The notes beneath the pieces were generated by a model. That model did not search any database, was not told the DNA's origin, and worked only from the letters and a program-made list of their open reading frames with translations. From Leifsonia sp. Root4 (GTDB taxonomy: Bacteria > Actinomycetota > Actinomycetes > Actinomycetales > Microbacteriaceae): a stretch of DNA of 64,000 nt. The translations under genes and the position numbers were made by a program. Where the stretch lies: the NCBI RefSeq assembly GCF_001425085.1, contig NZ_LMDN01000005.1:62001-126000 (forward strand). Direction: 5' to 3'. Positions within the stretch are counted from its first letter, which is position 1. Each line of letters begins with the position of its first letter. Shown one piece after another: positions 23,382-35,137 of the stretch.

Positions 23382-24587
23382 TCAGCGCCGCGCGATGCCG
23401 GCCACGGCGGCCACCGAGGCCGTGACGGCTGCTGCCGCCACGCTCAACTGCTCGGCACTCGTTCTGCTGGACAGCGAGAAACGCACGGCCGTCTGCGCGA
23501 GCTCTGCGGGCACGCCGATCGCCGTGAGCACGGGGGATGCCTCGTCGGATCCGGCCGCGCAGGCGGATCCGCTGGAGCAGATCACGCCGCGCCGCTCAAG
23601 CTCGAGGAGCACCGCTTCGCCGCTCGTGCCGGCGAAGACGAAGGAGGCGGAGCCGGGCAGCCGCGCGCTCGGGTGCCCGGTGAGGCGCGCCTCGGGAACG
23701 GAGCCCAGCACGCCGGCGATGAACTCGTCGCGCAGCGCGCTCGTGGCTTCGGCAGCCCCGGCGAGGCGTTCGGCCTCTGCCAGCCGCAGTGCGGTCGCGA
23801 GCGCGACGGCTCCCGCGACGTTCTCGGTTCCACTGCGGTGGCCGCGCTCCTGTCCTCCGCCGTGCAGCAGAGGCTCCAGCGGCAGCCGCCCGCGCACGAA
23901 CAGCGCGCCGATACCCTTGGGGGCGCCGACCTTGTGGCCGGAAATGCTGAGCGCATCGACGCCGAGCTCGGTGACGTTCAGCGGCAACGAACCCGCGGCC
24001 TGCACGGCATCCGTGTGTAACGGGACTCCGCCGGCCCGTGCCACGGCGGCGAGCCGCTGCAGGGGTTGCACGGTGCCGATCTCATTGTTGGCGTAGTGCA
24101 CCGAGACGAGTGCGGTGTCCGGGCGCAGCCGCGCGGCCAGCTCGTCCGGGTCGAGAAGGCCTGCGGCATCCGGGCTCAGCAGCTCGATCTCGAAGCCGTG
24201 CAGGCGACGCAGGTAGTCCAGCGATTCGAGCACGGCCTCGTGCTCGAGCGGCGAGCTGATGATGTGCCTGCCGCGGGCGGATGCCAGTGCGATGCCCTTG
24301 ACCGCGAGGTTGTCGGCCTCGGTGCCACCGGCCGTGAACACCACCTCGCCCGCTCGGCAGCTCAGCACGGCCGCCACCTCGCGGCGGGCCTGCTGGATGG
24401 CCACCGCCGCTGCCTCGCCGGCGCGGTGGTGGCTGGATGGGTTGCCGAACTCGCCGCCGGGGCCGCCGAGCCACGGCCACATGGCCTGCAACGCCTCCGG
24501 ACGCACCGGGGTGCTCGCCGCATTGTCGAGATAAATCGCGTCGAGATAAGTCGCGTCGTGGTTACCGGCGTCGTTGTTCTGGCTCAT
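23382..24587 (-). CDS. Cysteine desulfurase (NifS/IscS-like) of the NAD operon
   Basis: A 401-residue PLP enzyme of aminotransferase class V that takes sulfur from cysteine for Fe-S assembly. Visible are IYLDNAASTPVRPE, FTAGGTEADNLAVKG, HTDAVQ (191-196), the PLP-lysine in SISGHKVGAPKG (Lys219), RSGTEN, and the catalytic Cys343 in CSSGSAC. It is the last gene of nrtR-nadA-nadB-nadC-desulfurase, 17 bases downstream of nadC. NadA carries an oxygen-sensitive [4Fe-4S] cluster, and a dedicated desulfurase (as with Bacillus NifS/YrvO next to nad genes) would mature it. That partnership is inferred from context. Confidence 0.88.
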   Translation of the reverse strand: MSQNNDAGNHDATYLDAIYLDNAASTPVRPEALQAMWPWLGGPGGEFGNPSSHHRAGEAAAVAIQQARREVAAVLSCRAGEVVFTAGGTEADNLAVKGIALASARGRHIISSPLEHEAVLESLDYLRRLHGFEIELLSPDAAGLLDPDELAARLRPDTALVSVHYANNEIGTVQPLQRLAAVARAGGVPLHTDAVQAAGSLPLNVTELGVDALSISGHKVGAPKGIGALFVRGRLPLEPLLHGGGQERGHRSGTENVAGAVALATALRLAEAERLAGAAEATSALRDEFIAGVLGSVPEARLTGHPSARLPGSASFVFAGTSGEAVLLELERRGVICSSGSACAAGSDEASPVLTAIGVPAELAQTAVRFSLSSRTSAEQLSVAAAAVTASVAAVAGIARR

Positions 24588-24604
24588 GGCTGGTCCGCCG
24601 TGCT

Positions 24605-25474
24605 TCAGGGCGTGGCAGCGGTGACGTCGACGCTGATGTCGAGGCCGAGGTCGAGTGCGCGCACGCTGTGGGTGAGAGCGCCGACCGAGATCACATCGAC
24701 GCCGGTCTCGGCGATCGCCCTGACGGTGCCGAGGCTCACGCCGCCGCTGGCCTCAACCACGGAGCGTCCCGCGATGTGGGCGACGCCGGCGCGCAGCTGC
24801 TCCGGCGTGAAGTTGTCGAGCATGATCGTGTCGACGCCGGCAGCGAGCACGGCGTCGATCTGGTCGATCCGATCGACCTCGACCTCGATGTGGGTGGTGT
24901 GCGGCAGCCGGGCGCGGAGGCTGAGCAGCGCATCGGTCACCGAGATGCCGTTCGCGGTGAGCACGGCGAGGTGGTTGTCCTTGGCCATCACGGCGTCGCT
25001 CAGGCTGAAGCGGTGGTTGTGGCCGCCGCCGTCGCGCACGGCCTGGCGTTCCAGGGCGCGCAGGCCGGGGGTCGTCTTGCGGGTGTCGGCGATGCGGGCG
25101 CGCGTTCCGGCGGTCTCGGCCACGTACTCGGCGGTGAGTGCGGCGATGCCGCTCATGCGCTGCACCAGGTTGAGGGCGACGCGTTCGGCCTGCAGGATGC
25201 CGCGGGCCGAGCCGCTGACACGGGCGAGCACGTCGCCGGCGGCGAAGGGGGCGGCATCCGCGACCAGCAACTCGACCGTCACCGAGGGGTCGGTGAGCGC
25301 GAAGGCGGCGCGGAACACGGCGCCGCCGCTGAACACGGCGTGCTCGCGTGCGACCAGCTCGGCCGTGGCCATCGCCTCGGCGGGGATCAGCAGCTCGGAG
25401 GTGATGTCACCCCAGGGGGCGTCTTCGTGCAGGGCCGCCGAGACGACGGCGGTGATGGTGGCGGTGGTCAGCAT
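24605..25474 (-). CDS. nadC: Nicotinate-nucleotide pyrophosphorylase (carboxylating)
   Basis: The 289-residue enzyme converts quinolinate and PRPP to nicotinate mononucleotide, CO2 and PPi. Family signatures present are DITSELL near residue 20, LNLVQRMSGIAALTAEYV, ADTRKTTPGLRALERQAVRDGGGHNHRFSLSDAVMAKDNHL with the substrate-binding Arg/Lys/His cluster, EVEVDRIDQ, and IMLDNFTPEQLR. VEASGGVSLGTVRAIAETGVDVISVGALTHS is near the end. Its ATG at 25474 lies 7 bases inside the end of nadB, so the two are translationally coupled. Confidence 0.95.
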   Translation of the reverse strand: MLTTATITAVVSAALHEDAPWGDITSELLIPAEAMATAELVAREHAVFSGGAVFRAAFALTDPSVTVELLVADAAPFAAGDVLARVSGSARGILQAERVALNLVQRMSGIAALTAEYVAETAGTRARIADTRKTTPGLRALERQAVRDGGGHNHRFSLSDAVMAKDNHLAVLTANGISVTDALLSLRARLPHTTHIEVEVDRIDQIDAVLAAGVDTIMLDNFTPEQLRAGVAHIAGRSVVEASGGVSLGTVRAIAETGVDVISVGALTHSVRALDLGLDISVDVTAATP

Positions 25475-27183
25475 GCGAGGGCATCCTCTCGAGTGGTTGC
25501 AATTGTTCCAGTGCCGTCGGCTGCCGGGAAGTCGCTGCGGAAATGTGCGCCGACCGACTCCGTCCTGGCGCTCGCCGCGGCCACGAGCAGGCGGGCGAGG
25601 TCGAGCAGATTGGCGTCTTCGATGTCGCGGCGGCTCGCGCCGGGCGTCGTGCTCGGCCGGGGGAGTGCGGCGAGCTCCGATGCGGCCGCCTCGAGCGTCG
25701 CGCCGTCGCGCTCAAGCCCGGCGGCGTTCCACAGGAGGGTCTGCACGGTCGTGCGGAGATCGGGCGTTCGGAGCGGGGCATTCAGTGCTTCGTCAGAGCT
25801 GCGCGGCACGCCATCGCGTAGCTGGTTCGCGGATGCGGCAGGCGACACGCCGACAGCGCGGGCGTCAGCCGCGGCGTGTCGCGGAGCATCTCCGCTGACC
25901 GGCATATGTGGCGCGTCGGTTGCGGGCCGGGCGGGGGCGGATGCCGCATCCGCGCTCAGCGCCTGCACGGCCCGTTCGGCGAACACCGCCGCCTCCAGCA
26001 GCGAGTTCGAGGCCAGCCGGTTGGCGCCGTGCACGCCGGTGCAGGCGGCCTCGCCGACGGCGAAGAGCCCCGGCAGCGATGTGCGGCCCCAGAGATCGGT
26101 GGCGACGCCGCCCATCCAGTAGTGCGCGGCGGGCGTCACGGGCACCGGCTCGAGCGCCCAGTCGTGGCCGGAGGCCTCGCACGCGGCCGTGATCGTGGGG
26201 AAGCGGGCGGCGAGCATGGCCCGGTTCGCGGCGGGATCCTGTGCGAGCGCGGTCGCGTCCAACAGCACGGGCGCTCCGCCCTGCGCCGCCATCTCGCGGG
26301 CGATCTCACGGGCGACGACGTCGCGTGGAGCGAGCTCGGCCTCTGGATGCCGCTCGAGCATGAATCGCTCGCCGGAACGGTTCCGCAGCACGGCGCCCTC
26401 GCCGCGCACCGCCTCGGACACGAGCGGGGTGCCGGGGACGGCCAGCGCGGTCGGGTGGAACTGCACGAACTCCAGATCCGCCAGTCGGGCTCCGGCCCGC
26501 CAGGCCGCTGCTACTCCGTCTCCGGTGGCGATCGCGGGGTTCGTGGTGTGCAGGAAGAGCTGCCCCGCGCCACCGGTGGCGAGCACCACGGCGTCGGTGA
26601 GCACCCGCTCGCGGCCGCCGTTCGGCAGGGCCAGCTCGGCGCCGATGACGCGGGGTGCGGTATCCGCCCCCGAGCTCGGGCCGGCGGTCGGCGCAGCGGA
26701 GTCGGCGGCGGGCTCGGTGAGCAGCTCCACCAGCATCGTCTGCTCGCGCACCGTGATCGGGCGGCGGGCGAGGGCATCGAGCATGGCGCGTTCGATCTCG
26801 GCGCCGGTGGCATCGCCGCCGGCGTGCAGCACTCGGGCACGGACGTGGGCGGCCTCGAGGCCGCGGGCGAGCCCGGACTCGTCGCGGTCGAAGTGCGCGC
26901 CGAAGCGGATCAGGTCGCGTACCCGGGCCGGGCCGTCGTCGCAGAGCACCTGCGCGGCGGCGGGATCGCTCCGGCCGGCGCCGGCACGGAGGGTGTCGAG
27001 CAGGTGGGCGTTGGGGGAGTCATCGGGGAAGAGCGATGCGGCGATGCCGCCCTGCGCGTGGCTGGTGTTGCTCTCGGCCAGCCCGCCCTTCGTCACCAGC
27101 GTCACCGTGTGCCCGGCATCGGCGGCCCGCACGGCAGAGAACAGGCCGGCCAGGCCGCTGCCGATCACCAGCACGCTCGCCAT
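25468..27183 (-). CDS. nadB: L-aspartate oxidase
   Basis: The enzyme is a 571-residue flavoprotein that oxidises L-aspartate to iminoaspartate, which NadA uses. The FAD-binding start is MASVLVIGSGLAGLFSAVRA. Further marks are SNTSHAQGGIAASL, HAGGDATGAEIERAML, LATGGAGQLFLHTTNP, LEFVQFHPTAL, VSEAVRGEGAVL and the C-terminal GLFAVGEAACTGVHGANRLASNSLLE. An Ala/Pro-rich stretch of about 50 residues (around SADAASAPARPATDAPHMP) interrupts the region before the helical C-terminal domain and looks like a lineage-specific loop. ATG 27183 begins one base after the nadA stop; much longer upstream frames are antisense or out of frame with nadA and are rejected. Confidence 0.95.
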   Translation of the reverse strand: MASVLVIGSGLAGLFSAVRAADAGHTVTLVTKGGLAESNTSHAQGGIAASLFPDDSPNAHLLDTLRAGAGRSDPAAAQVLCDDGPARVRDLIRFGAHFDRDESGLARGLEAAHVRARVLHAGGDATGAEIERAMLDALARRPITVREQTMLVELLTEPAADSAAPTAGPSSGADTAPRVIGAELALPNGGRERVLTDAVVLATGGAGQLFLHTTNPAIATGDGVAAAWRAGARLADLEFVQFHPTALAVPGTPLVSEAVRGEGAVLRNRSGERFMLERHPEAELAPRDVVAREIAREMAAQGGAPVLLDATALAQDPAANRAMLAARFPTITAACEASGHDWALEPVPVTPAAHYWMGGVATDLWGRTSLPGLFAVGEAACTGVHGANRLASNSLLEAAVFAERAVQALSADAASAPARPATDAPHMPVSGDAPRHAAADARAVGVSPAASANQLRDGVPRSSDEALNAPLRTPDLRTTVQTLLWNAAGLERDGATLEAAASELAALPRPSTTPGASRRDIEDANLLDLARLLVAAASARTESVGAHFRSDFPAADGTGTIATTREDALAC

Positions 27184-27184
27184 G

Positions 27185-28570
27185 TCAGGCTCCCGTGGGA
27201 ACGGCGGCCGGTACAGCGCGGGGCGCAGTGGGTGCTGTACCGCCGCCGTTGGCGGGCGGCTTGGCTGCCAGCATCCGCTCGAGGGCGAGGCGGGCGGGAA
27301 CGGCCACGTCGGCGCTGACCGAGATCTGGTTGACGACCTCGCCGGCCACGAGCGACTCGAGCACCCAGGCGAGGTAGCCGGGGTGGATGCGGTACATCGT
27401 CGAGCACGGGCAGACGACGGGGTCGAGGCAGAAGATCGTGTGCTGCGGGTACTGCGCGGCGAGGCGCTGCACGAGGTTGATCTCGGTGCCGATGGCGAAG
27501 GTCGATCCGGCCGGGGCCGCCGCGATCGCCTTCGTGATGTAGTCGGTGGAGCCGTACTCGTCGGCCGCATCCACGACGGGCATCGGGCACTCGGGGTGCA
27601 CGATCACGCGCACGCCGGGGTGGCTGACGCGCGCCTGCTCGATCTGATCGACGGTGAAGCGCTTGTGCACGCTGCAGAAACCGTGCCAGAGGATCACCTG
27701 GGCGTCGTGCAGCTCGGCCTCGCTCGAACCACCGAGGGGCTTGCGCGGGTTCCACATCGGCATCCGGTCGAGCGGAACGCCCATCGCCTTGGCCGTGTTG
27801 CGGCCGAGGTGCTGGTCGGGGAAGAACAGCACGCGCTGGCCGCGCTCGAACGCCCACTCCAGAACGGTCTCCGCATTCGAGGACGTGCAGACGATGCCGC
27901 CGCGCTCGCCGCAGAAGCCCTTCAACGCAGCGGAGGAGTTCATGTAGGTGACGGGGATGACGGGCACTCGGCCGTCGGCGTCCGGCTCGGTGCCGTAGAG
28001 CTCCTCGAGCGCCTCCCAGCACTCGGTGACCGAGTCGATGTCGGCCATGTCGGCCATCGAGCAGCCGGCGGCGAGGTTCGGCAGGATGACGGCCTGCTCC
28101 GGTGTCGAGAGCAGATCGGCGGTCTCGGCCATGAAGTGCACGCCGCAGAAGACGATCGCCTCGGCATCCGGGCGGGACTTCGCGGCACCGGCCAGCTGGA
28201 AGGAGTCGCCGATGTAGTCGGCGTGTGCCACGACCTCGTCGCGCTGGTAGAAGTGGCCGAGCACGAGCACCCGGTCGCCGAGCGTGGCCTTGGCGGCGCG
28301 GACGCGGGCGTCGAGCTCCTCGTCGCTGGCGGTCTTGTACTCGCTCGGCAGCGTGCCCTGCCGCGGCGAGCCGGTGGGGATCACGTCGCCCATCGAGGAA
28401 CCGGGGCCGTAGGCGGTGGGGCCGGCGTCGAACTCCCACGGGCCCTTGGCGAGCTCGGGCGAACAGCTCGAGCCGGTGGATTCGCCGCTGGCGATCAGCT
28501 GGATGACACGGTCGACGGATGCCGGGGTCGCAGTGTGGTTCGAGGCGGTGGGGTTGGAGATGGTGCTCAT
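27185..28570 (-). CDS. nadA: Quinolinate synthase A
   Basis: A 461-residue [4Fe-4S] enzyme that condenses iminoaspartate with dihydroxyacetone phosphate to quinolinate. It has VLVLGHFYQRDEVVAHADYIGDSFQLA, IVFCGVHFMAETADLL (first cluster Cys), TYMNSSAALKGFCGERGGIVCTSSNAE (second), PDQHLGRN, VHPECPMPVVDAADEYGSTDYI, and VCPCSTMYRIHPGYL (third region). The N-terminal extension of about 90 residues, common in actinobacterial NadA, is low in conservation. Its start ATG overlaps the stop of nrtR (ATGA), and nadB follows after one base, so the genes are made as one unit. Confidence 0.95.
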   Translation of the reverse strand: MSTISNPTASNHTATPASVDRVIQLIASGESTGSSCSPELAKGPWEFDAGPTAYGPGSSMGDVIPTGSPRQGTLPSEYKTASDEELDARVRAAKATLGDRVLVLGHFYQRDEVVAHADYIGDSFQLAGAAKSRPDAEAIVFCGVHFMAETADLLSTPEQAVILPNLAAGCSMADMADIDSVTECWEALEELYGTEPDADGRVPVIPVTYMNSSAALKGFCGERGGIVCTSSNAETVLEWAFERGQRVLFFPDQHLGRNTAKAMGVPLDRMPMWNPRKPLGGSSEAELHDAQVILWHGFCSVHKRFTVDQIEQARVSHPGVRVIVHPECPMPVVDAADEYGSTDYITKAIAAAPAGSTFAIGTEINLVQRLAAQYPQHTIFCLDPVVCPCSTMYRIHPGYLAWVLESLVAGEVVNQISVSADVAVPARLALERMLAAKPPANGGGTAPTAPRAVPAAVPTGA

Positions 28571-29277
28571 GATGCCTTCCCAGGGGTGGCGCGGCCGAGA
28601 GGGCCGAGGTCTGCGGGGTCGATGGTGGAATCGAAACGGTAGAGGCGGGGCGGCCGGTGCGGCGTGCCCGCGAGGTACTCATCGGTGGCGATCACCGTCT
28701 TGGACGCCTCGATCGTGCGGCGGAAGTTCGCCGGGTCCAGTGGGCGCTGCAGCACGGCCTCGTGCACCTCGCGGAGCTGGGCGAGGGTGAATGTCTCGCC
28801 GAGGAAGGCGTGTGCGATGCGGGAGTACTCGAGCTTGGTGCGCAGCCGCCACAGGGCGTAGTCGACGATGAGGTTGTGATCGAAGGCGAGCTCCGGCAGA
28901 TCGTCGGCCGGGAACCATTGCACGTTCTCGCCAACCGCGGCGCGCGCGGCCTCGTCGGACTGCACGAGCGCCCAGTAGACGACCGAGACCACCCGGCGCC
29001 CCGGCGAGCGGTCGACCGCGCCGAAGCTGTAGAGCTGTTCGAGGTACTTCGGGGTGAGCCCGGTCGTCTCGTGCAGGGTGCGCGCGGCGGCCTTGCCGAG
29101 TTCCTCGTCGACGGGCAGCCATCCGCCGGGCAGGGCCCATTGGCCTTCGAACGGCTCCCGGGTGCGCCGAACGAGCGGCAGCCAGAGCGATGGCAGCTCG
29201 GTTTCGGCATCCGCCCGCAGCGCGAAGATCACCGTCGACACGGCGAGTTCTGCGCTCGCTGGCTGCTCGGCTGCCAT
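28567..29277 (-). CDS. nrtR: NrtR-type Nudix-related regulator of NAD synthesis
   Basis: A 236-residue protein with an N-terminal Nudix domain and a C-terminal winged helix (LRTKLEYSRIAHAFLGETFTLAQLREVHEAVL...LDPANFRRTIEAS), the NrtR architecture. NrtR represses NAD genes and releases DNA on binding ADP-ribose. The Nudix box GGWLPVDEELGKAAARTLHE has Thr where the catalytic R-E-x-x-E-E pattern needs Glu at two places (R-T, E-T), suggesting a sensor and not a hydrolase. It is the first gene of the nad operon, overlapping nadA by 4 bases, with a palindrome just upstream. Autoregulation of the whole operon is the likely scheme. Confidence 0.85.
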   Translation of the reverse strand: MAAEQPASAELAVSTVIFALRADAETELPSLWLPLVRRTREPFEGQWALPGGWLPVDEELGKAAARTLHETTGLTPKYLEQLYSFGAVDRSPGRRVVSVVYWALVQSDEAARAAVGENVQWFPADDLPELAFDHNLIVDYALWRLRTKLEYSRIAHAFLGETFTLAQLREVHEAVLQRPLDPANFRRTIEASKTVIATDEYLAGTPHRPPRLYRFDSTIDPADLGPLGRATPGKAS

Positions 29278-29302
29278 GGCGTCTCCGTTCGATGCTCGCG
29301 AC

Positions 29303-29354
29303 TAAGAGTCAGTGTGACTTTAAGTCTGCGCCCATCTTATGGTCAATCTGACCA
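29303..29354. promoter_or_regulatory. Operator region of the nrtR-nad operon
   Basis: An imperfect palindrome at 29303-29323 has arms TAAGAGTCA and TGACTTTAA around GTG, with 7 of 9 positions pairing. A second, perfect one at 29340-29354 reads TGGTCA-ATC-TGACCA. Both lie within 80 bases upstream of the nrtR start (29277, minus strand). They are AT-richer than the surroundings and are the natural candidates for NrtR sites. I have not matched them to a published NrtR consensus. Confidence 0.5.
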
Positions 29355-29511
29355 GAAGGCGAATTCGTGACGTCGCGCTGCCCGCGCTGGTCGGGTGATG
29401 GCGGAGGGCGCATCGGCGTCCGCCGGGCGGCACGATGGCGCGGTATGCTGGCAGCGCGCTCTGCTCACGGGTGGGGCGCGTGCAGTGAACTGAATATCGG
29501 GCCACATGGTC

Positions 29512-29800
29512 GACGCGGGAGAGCCGGGCGTTTTCGAACGTATCGGCACCGAAGGAGCAATCCTCCCCGACAATCTCTCAGGTATATGTACCGCGTCGAG
29601 CTGGCCGCTCTGGAAAGTGGATTTTGCGAAGCAAGATCCAGATCGAGCCTGTCGAGATCTCTCGCCCTGCCTGGTCTGGACTACGCGAAATCCCGCCCAA
29701 GGTGAAAGCCGCACGCATCCGTCGATCGACGGAGCAGCGGTGAAACTCTCAGGCCGGATGACAGAGGGGGAGTTCCGAGACGGTCAAGCGACCGTCCAGA
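29512..29800 (+). promoter_or_regulatory. Tandem glycine riboswitch upstream of gcvT
   Basis: Aptamer 1 shows GGGAGAG (29517-29523), CACCGAAGGAGCAA (29547-29560) and AATCTCTCAGG (29572-29582), followed by the ACCGCG...CTGG...CTCTGGAAAG arm. Aptamer 2 shows GGTGAAAGCC (29701), ACGGAGCAGCGG (29729-29740), AAACTCTCAGGC (29743-29754) and GACAGAGGGGGAG (29760-29772). These are the conserved glycine-riboswitch blocks, and the downstream genes are gcvT-gcvH-gcvP, whose substrate is glycine. The linker is long and contains an extra hairpin at 29618-29640. A short hairpin at 29779-29796 precedes the gcvT ribosome site. A TATGCT box at 29444-29449 may be the promoter -10. Confidence 0.9.
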
Positions 29801-29845
29801 ATCTCGCCCGGCCTCGGCCGGTTCGACGTGAGGAACTCCGCGCCA

Positions 29846-31033
29846 ATGAATGACGTAACGACTGACAACGCCAGCTCGGCCACCGACGGCGCCATCACCG
29901 CGCGCTTCTCGCCGCTGCACGACATTCACGTGGAAGCCGGCGCCAGCTTCACCGATTTCGGCGGTTGGCAGATGCCCGTGCGCTACTCGAGCGACCTCGC
30001 CGAGCACCACGCCGTGCGCGCCGCCGCCGGCATCTTCGACATCTCGCACATGGCAGAGATCCTCGTCGAAGGTCCGGGTGCCCCGGCATTCCTTGACTAC
30101 GCCCTCGCCGGCAAGCTCTCGGCGATCAAGTACGGCCAGGCGAAGTACAGCCTGCTGCTGAACGAGCACGGCGGCATCATCGACGACCTCGTCGTCTACC
30201 GCCTCGGCGACGAGAAGTTCCTCGTGGTTGCCAACGCCGGCAACCGCTTCGCCGTCGTCCCGGCCCTCGCCGAGCGCGCGGCCGGCTTCGACGTCACCGT
30301 CACCGACCAGAGCGACGACCTCGCGCTGATCGCCGTGCAGGGCCCGGTCTCCCGTGCCATCCTCGAGGCGACCCCCGGCATCACGGACCTCGGCATCCCG
30401 CTCTCCGAGCTCAAGTACTACTGGTCGACCGATGCCTTCTTCGACGGAGCCCCGCTGCTCGTCGCCCGCACCGGCTACACCGGTGAGGACGGCTTCGAGC
30501 TGTACATCCAGACCGAGAAAGCGGCCGAGCTCTGGGGCGCCCTCACCGCCGCCGGCGCGGAGCACGGCCTCGTTCCCTGCGGCCTCGCCAGCCGCGACAC
30601 CCTCCGACTTGAGGCGGGCATGCCGCTCTACGGCCACGAGCTCGGCGTCGACGTCTTCCCGGCCCAGGCCGGTCTCGGCCGCGTCGTCGCACTCGCCAAG
30701 GAGGGCGAGTTCGTCGGTCGTGCCGCCAGCGAGCGGGGCCCGGCAGCGGGCGCCCGCGTCCTCGTCGGCATCGCGGCGGAGGGCCGCCGCGCCGGTCGTG
30801 CCGACTACGAGCTGTTCGCCAGTGCCAATGCGAACGACGATGCGGACGCCGCGGCGCCGGCCATCGGCGTGATCACGAGCGGCGCGCTCTCGCCGACCCT
30901 CGGCCACCCGATCGCGATGGCCTTCGTCGACCCCGGCCACTCCGAGCTCGGCAGCGAACTCTTCATCGACGTGCGCGGAACGCGGGTGCCGGCATCCGTC
31001 GTCGCACTGCCGTTCTACAAGCGCGCGCAGTAA
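29846..31033 (+). CDS. gcvT: Glycine cleavage system T protein (aminomethyltransferase)
   Basis: The 395-residue protein transfers the methylene group from aminomethyl-lipoyl-GcvH to tetrahydrofolate, releasing ammonia. Family marks are [94 protein letters not shown] and the C-terminal [24 protein letters not shown] 29846 is preferred to GTG 29828 because GAGGAA lies 10 bases upstream. It is the first gene of gcvT-H-P, controlled by the glycine riboswitch that ends about 45 bases before it. Confidence 0.97.
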   Translation: MNDVTTDNASSATDGAITARFSPLHDIHVEAGASFTDFGGWQMPVRYSSDLAEHHAVRAAAGIFDISHMAEILVEGPGAPAFLDYALAGKLSAIKYGQAKYSLLLNEHGGIIDDLVVYRLGDEKFLVVANAGNRFAVVPALAERAAGFDVTVTDQSDDLALIAVQGPVSRAILEATPGITDLGIPLSELKYYWSTDAFFDGAPLLVARTGYTGEDGFELYIQTEKAAELWGALTAAGAEHGLVPCGLASRDTLRLEAGMPLYGHELGVDVFPAQAGLGRVVALAKEGEFVGRAASERGPAAGARVLVGIAAEGRRAGRADYELFASANANDDADAAAPAIGVITSGALSPTLGHPIAMAFVDPGHSELGSELFIDVRGTRVPASVVALPFYKRAQ

Positions 31034-31106
31034 GCGCACGCGCCTCACTCAGCACGTCACGTCTCAGCACACACACACACTCAACACCCATCGCGAAGGA
31101 GCCATC

Positions 31107-31478
31107 ATGGCCGACACCTCCACCCTCAAGTACACCGCCGAGCACGAGTGGCTCCTGATCGACGGCAACACCGCCGTCGTCGGCATCACCGCCTACGCCG
31201 CCGAGAAGCTCGGTGACGTGGTCTTCGTCGACCTGCCCGACTCCGGCGACGAGATCACCGCCGGCACCGTCGTCGGCGAGATCGAGTCGACCAAGTCCGT
31301 GGGAGAGCTCTTCGCCCCGGCCAACGGCACCGTGCTCGAGATCAACCAGGCCATGGTCGACAGCCCCGAGCTCGTCAACTCCGACCCCTTCGGCGAGGGC
31401 TGGCTCATCAAGATCAGCTTCACCGAGCTGCCGGCACTGTTGAGCTTCGACGAGTACAGCGCGCTCATCGCCGAATAG
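31107..31478 (+). CDS. gcvH: Glycine cleavage system H protein
   Basis: A 123-residue lipoyl-carrier protein that shuttles the aminomethyl group between GcvP, GcvT and lipoamide dehydrogenase. The lipoylation site is Lys63 in [15 protein letters not shown], preceded by the diagnostic start [38 protein letters not shown]. The length is normal. GAAGGAG lies 6 bases before the ATG. The gene follows gcvT by 73 bases, which contain an ACAC-rich tract (31066-31084) but no clear terminator, and gcvP follows, so the three are one operon. Confidence 0.97.
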   Translation: MADTSTLKYTAEHEWLLIDGNTAVVGITAYAAEKLGDVVFVDLPDSGDEITAGTVVGEIESTKSVGELFAPANGTVLEINQAMVDSPELVNSDPFGEGWLIKISFTELPALLSFDEYSALIAE

Positions 31479-31572
31479 GCGCAGCACGCACCACGCCTGA
31501 CGACCACCACTTCGCACCAGCCCGCATCCCCGCCAGCACACATCCCCGCCAGCACAGAGAATCTCGAGAGCA

Positions 31573-34521
<2,949 letters not shown>

Positions 34522-34539
34522 GCGGCAGCGCCCCGTCAC

Positions 34540-34610
34540 GACAGAGACCGCGCCTCCGAGTGCATCCGGCCCACCAGGGGCGGATCGCAGCCGGATGCGC
34601 GGTCTCTGTC
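34540..34610. terminator. Nested hairpin after gcvP
   Basis: Outer arms GACAGAGACCGCG (34540-34552) and CGCGGTCTCTGTC (34598-34610) are perfectly complementary. Inner arms near 34562-34570 (GCATCCGGC) and 34590-34598 (GCCGGATGC) pair as well. It closes the gcv operon and is the probable terminator. The arrangement of stem, bulge and second stem is larger than a usual terminator. Confidence 0.65.
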
Positions 34611-34708
34611 TGTCTGCCGGAGCGGGCGTCATGCCCGGCGAGGAGGGGCTGGCGAGGGCCGAGACGCGGGAGTAATCTGAGGGCAACTCATCTATGGAGG
34701 AGGCTCTC

Positions 34709-35137
34709 ATGCTTCTGGCAGATCTTCTCTGGGCAGGTGCGGGACTGAGCGTGATCGGCACGCTGGCCGCTGCGGTCGCTCTGATTCCCGATGCCATCGA
34801 TGCCCGCGCCGATCGGCTGCAACACAGCGATCCCGGTACGGCGGCCGCGCTGCGCCGGGCCCGTGCGATGACCGAGTTCGGCAGCAGCGAGGGGCTGCTG
34901 TTCGACGGCTCGCTCGTGGCGTGCACGCCGACGCGTCGCAGCGGGATCACGCTGCGCGTGCTCGGTGACGACGAGGAATCGAATCACGCCATCGCCGTTC
35001 GTGCAGCCGCAAGCCAGGCGCCGGTCGAGGCGCCGAGGGCAGACGTCGTCAGCCGGCCGCGAAGAGTGCCGGCCACCACATCACGGCGAGTGGGTAGCCG
35101 ACGAACGAGGCGACGTCCAGAACCCAGTGTGCGATGA
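34709..35137 (+). CDS. Small protein with one N-terminal membrane helix
   Basis: A 142-residue protein: MLLADLLWAGAGLSVIGTLAAAVALIPDAID at the start is a membrane helix, followed by a soluble part with GITLRVLGDD and an Arg-rich C-terminal tail. No family is recognised. An ATG at 34694 also exists, but the run GGAGGAGG 5 bases before ATG 34709 decides for the latter. A TAATCT box at 34673-34678 is a plausible -10. Its last 89 bases overlap the convergent CPBP gene, so the basic tail (SRRVGSRRTRRRPEPSVR) may be poorly conserved. Confidence 0.55.
   Translation: MLLADLLWAGAGLSVIGTLAAAVALIPDAIDARADRLQHSDPGTAAALRRARAMTEFGSSEGLLFDGSLVACTPTRRSGITLRVLGDDEESNHAIAVRAAASQAPVEAPRADVVSRPRRVPATTSRRVGSRRTRRRPEPSVR

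Noticed and set aside
27184-27570. N-terminal extension of nadB into nadA.
   Set aside because: It is Arg/Ser/Pro-rich shadow coding inside nadA; the FAD-binding start MASVLVIGSG at 27183 is the natural beginning.
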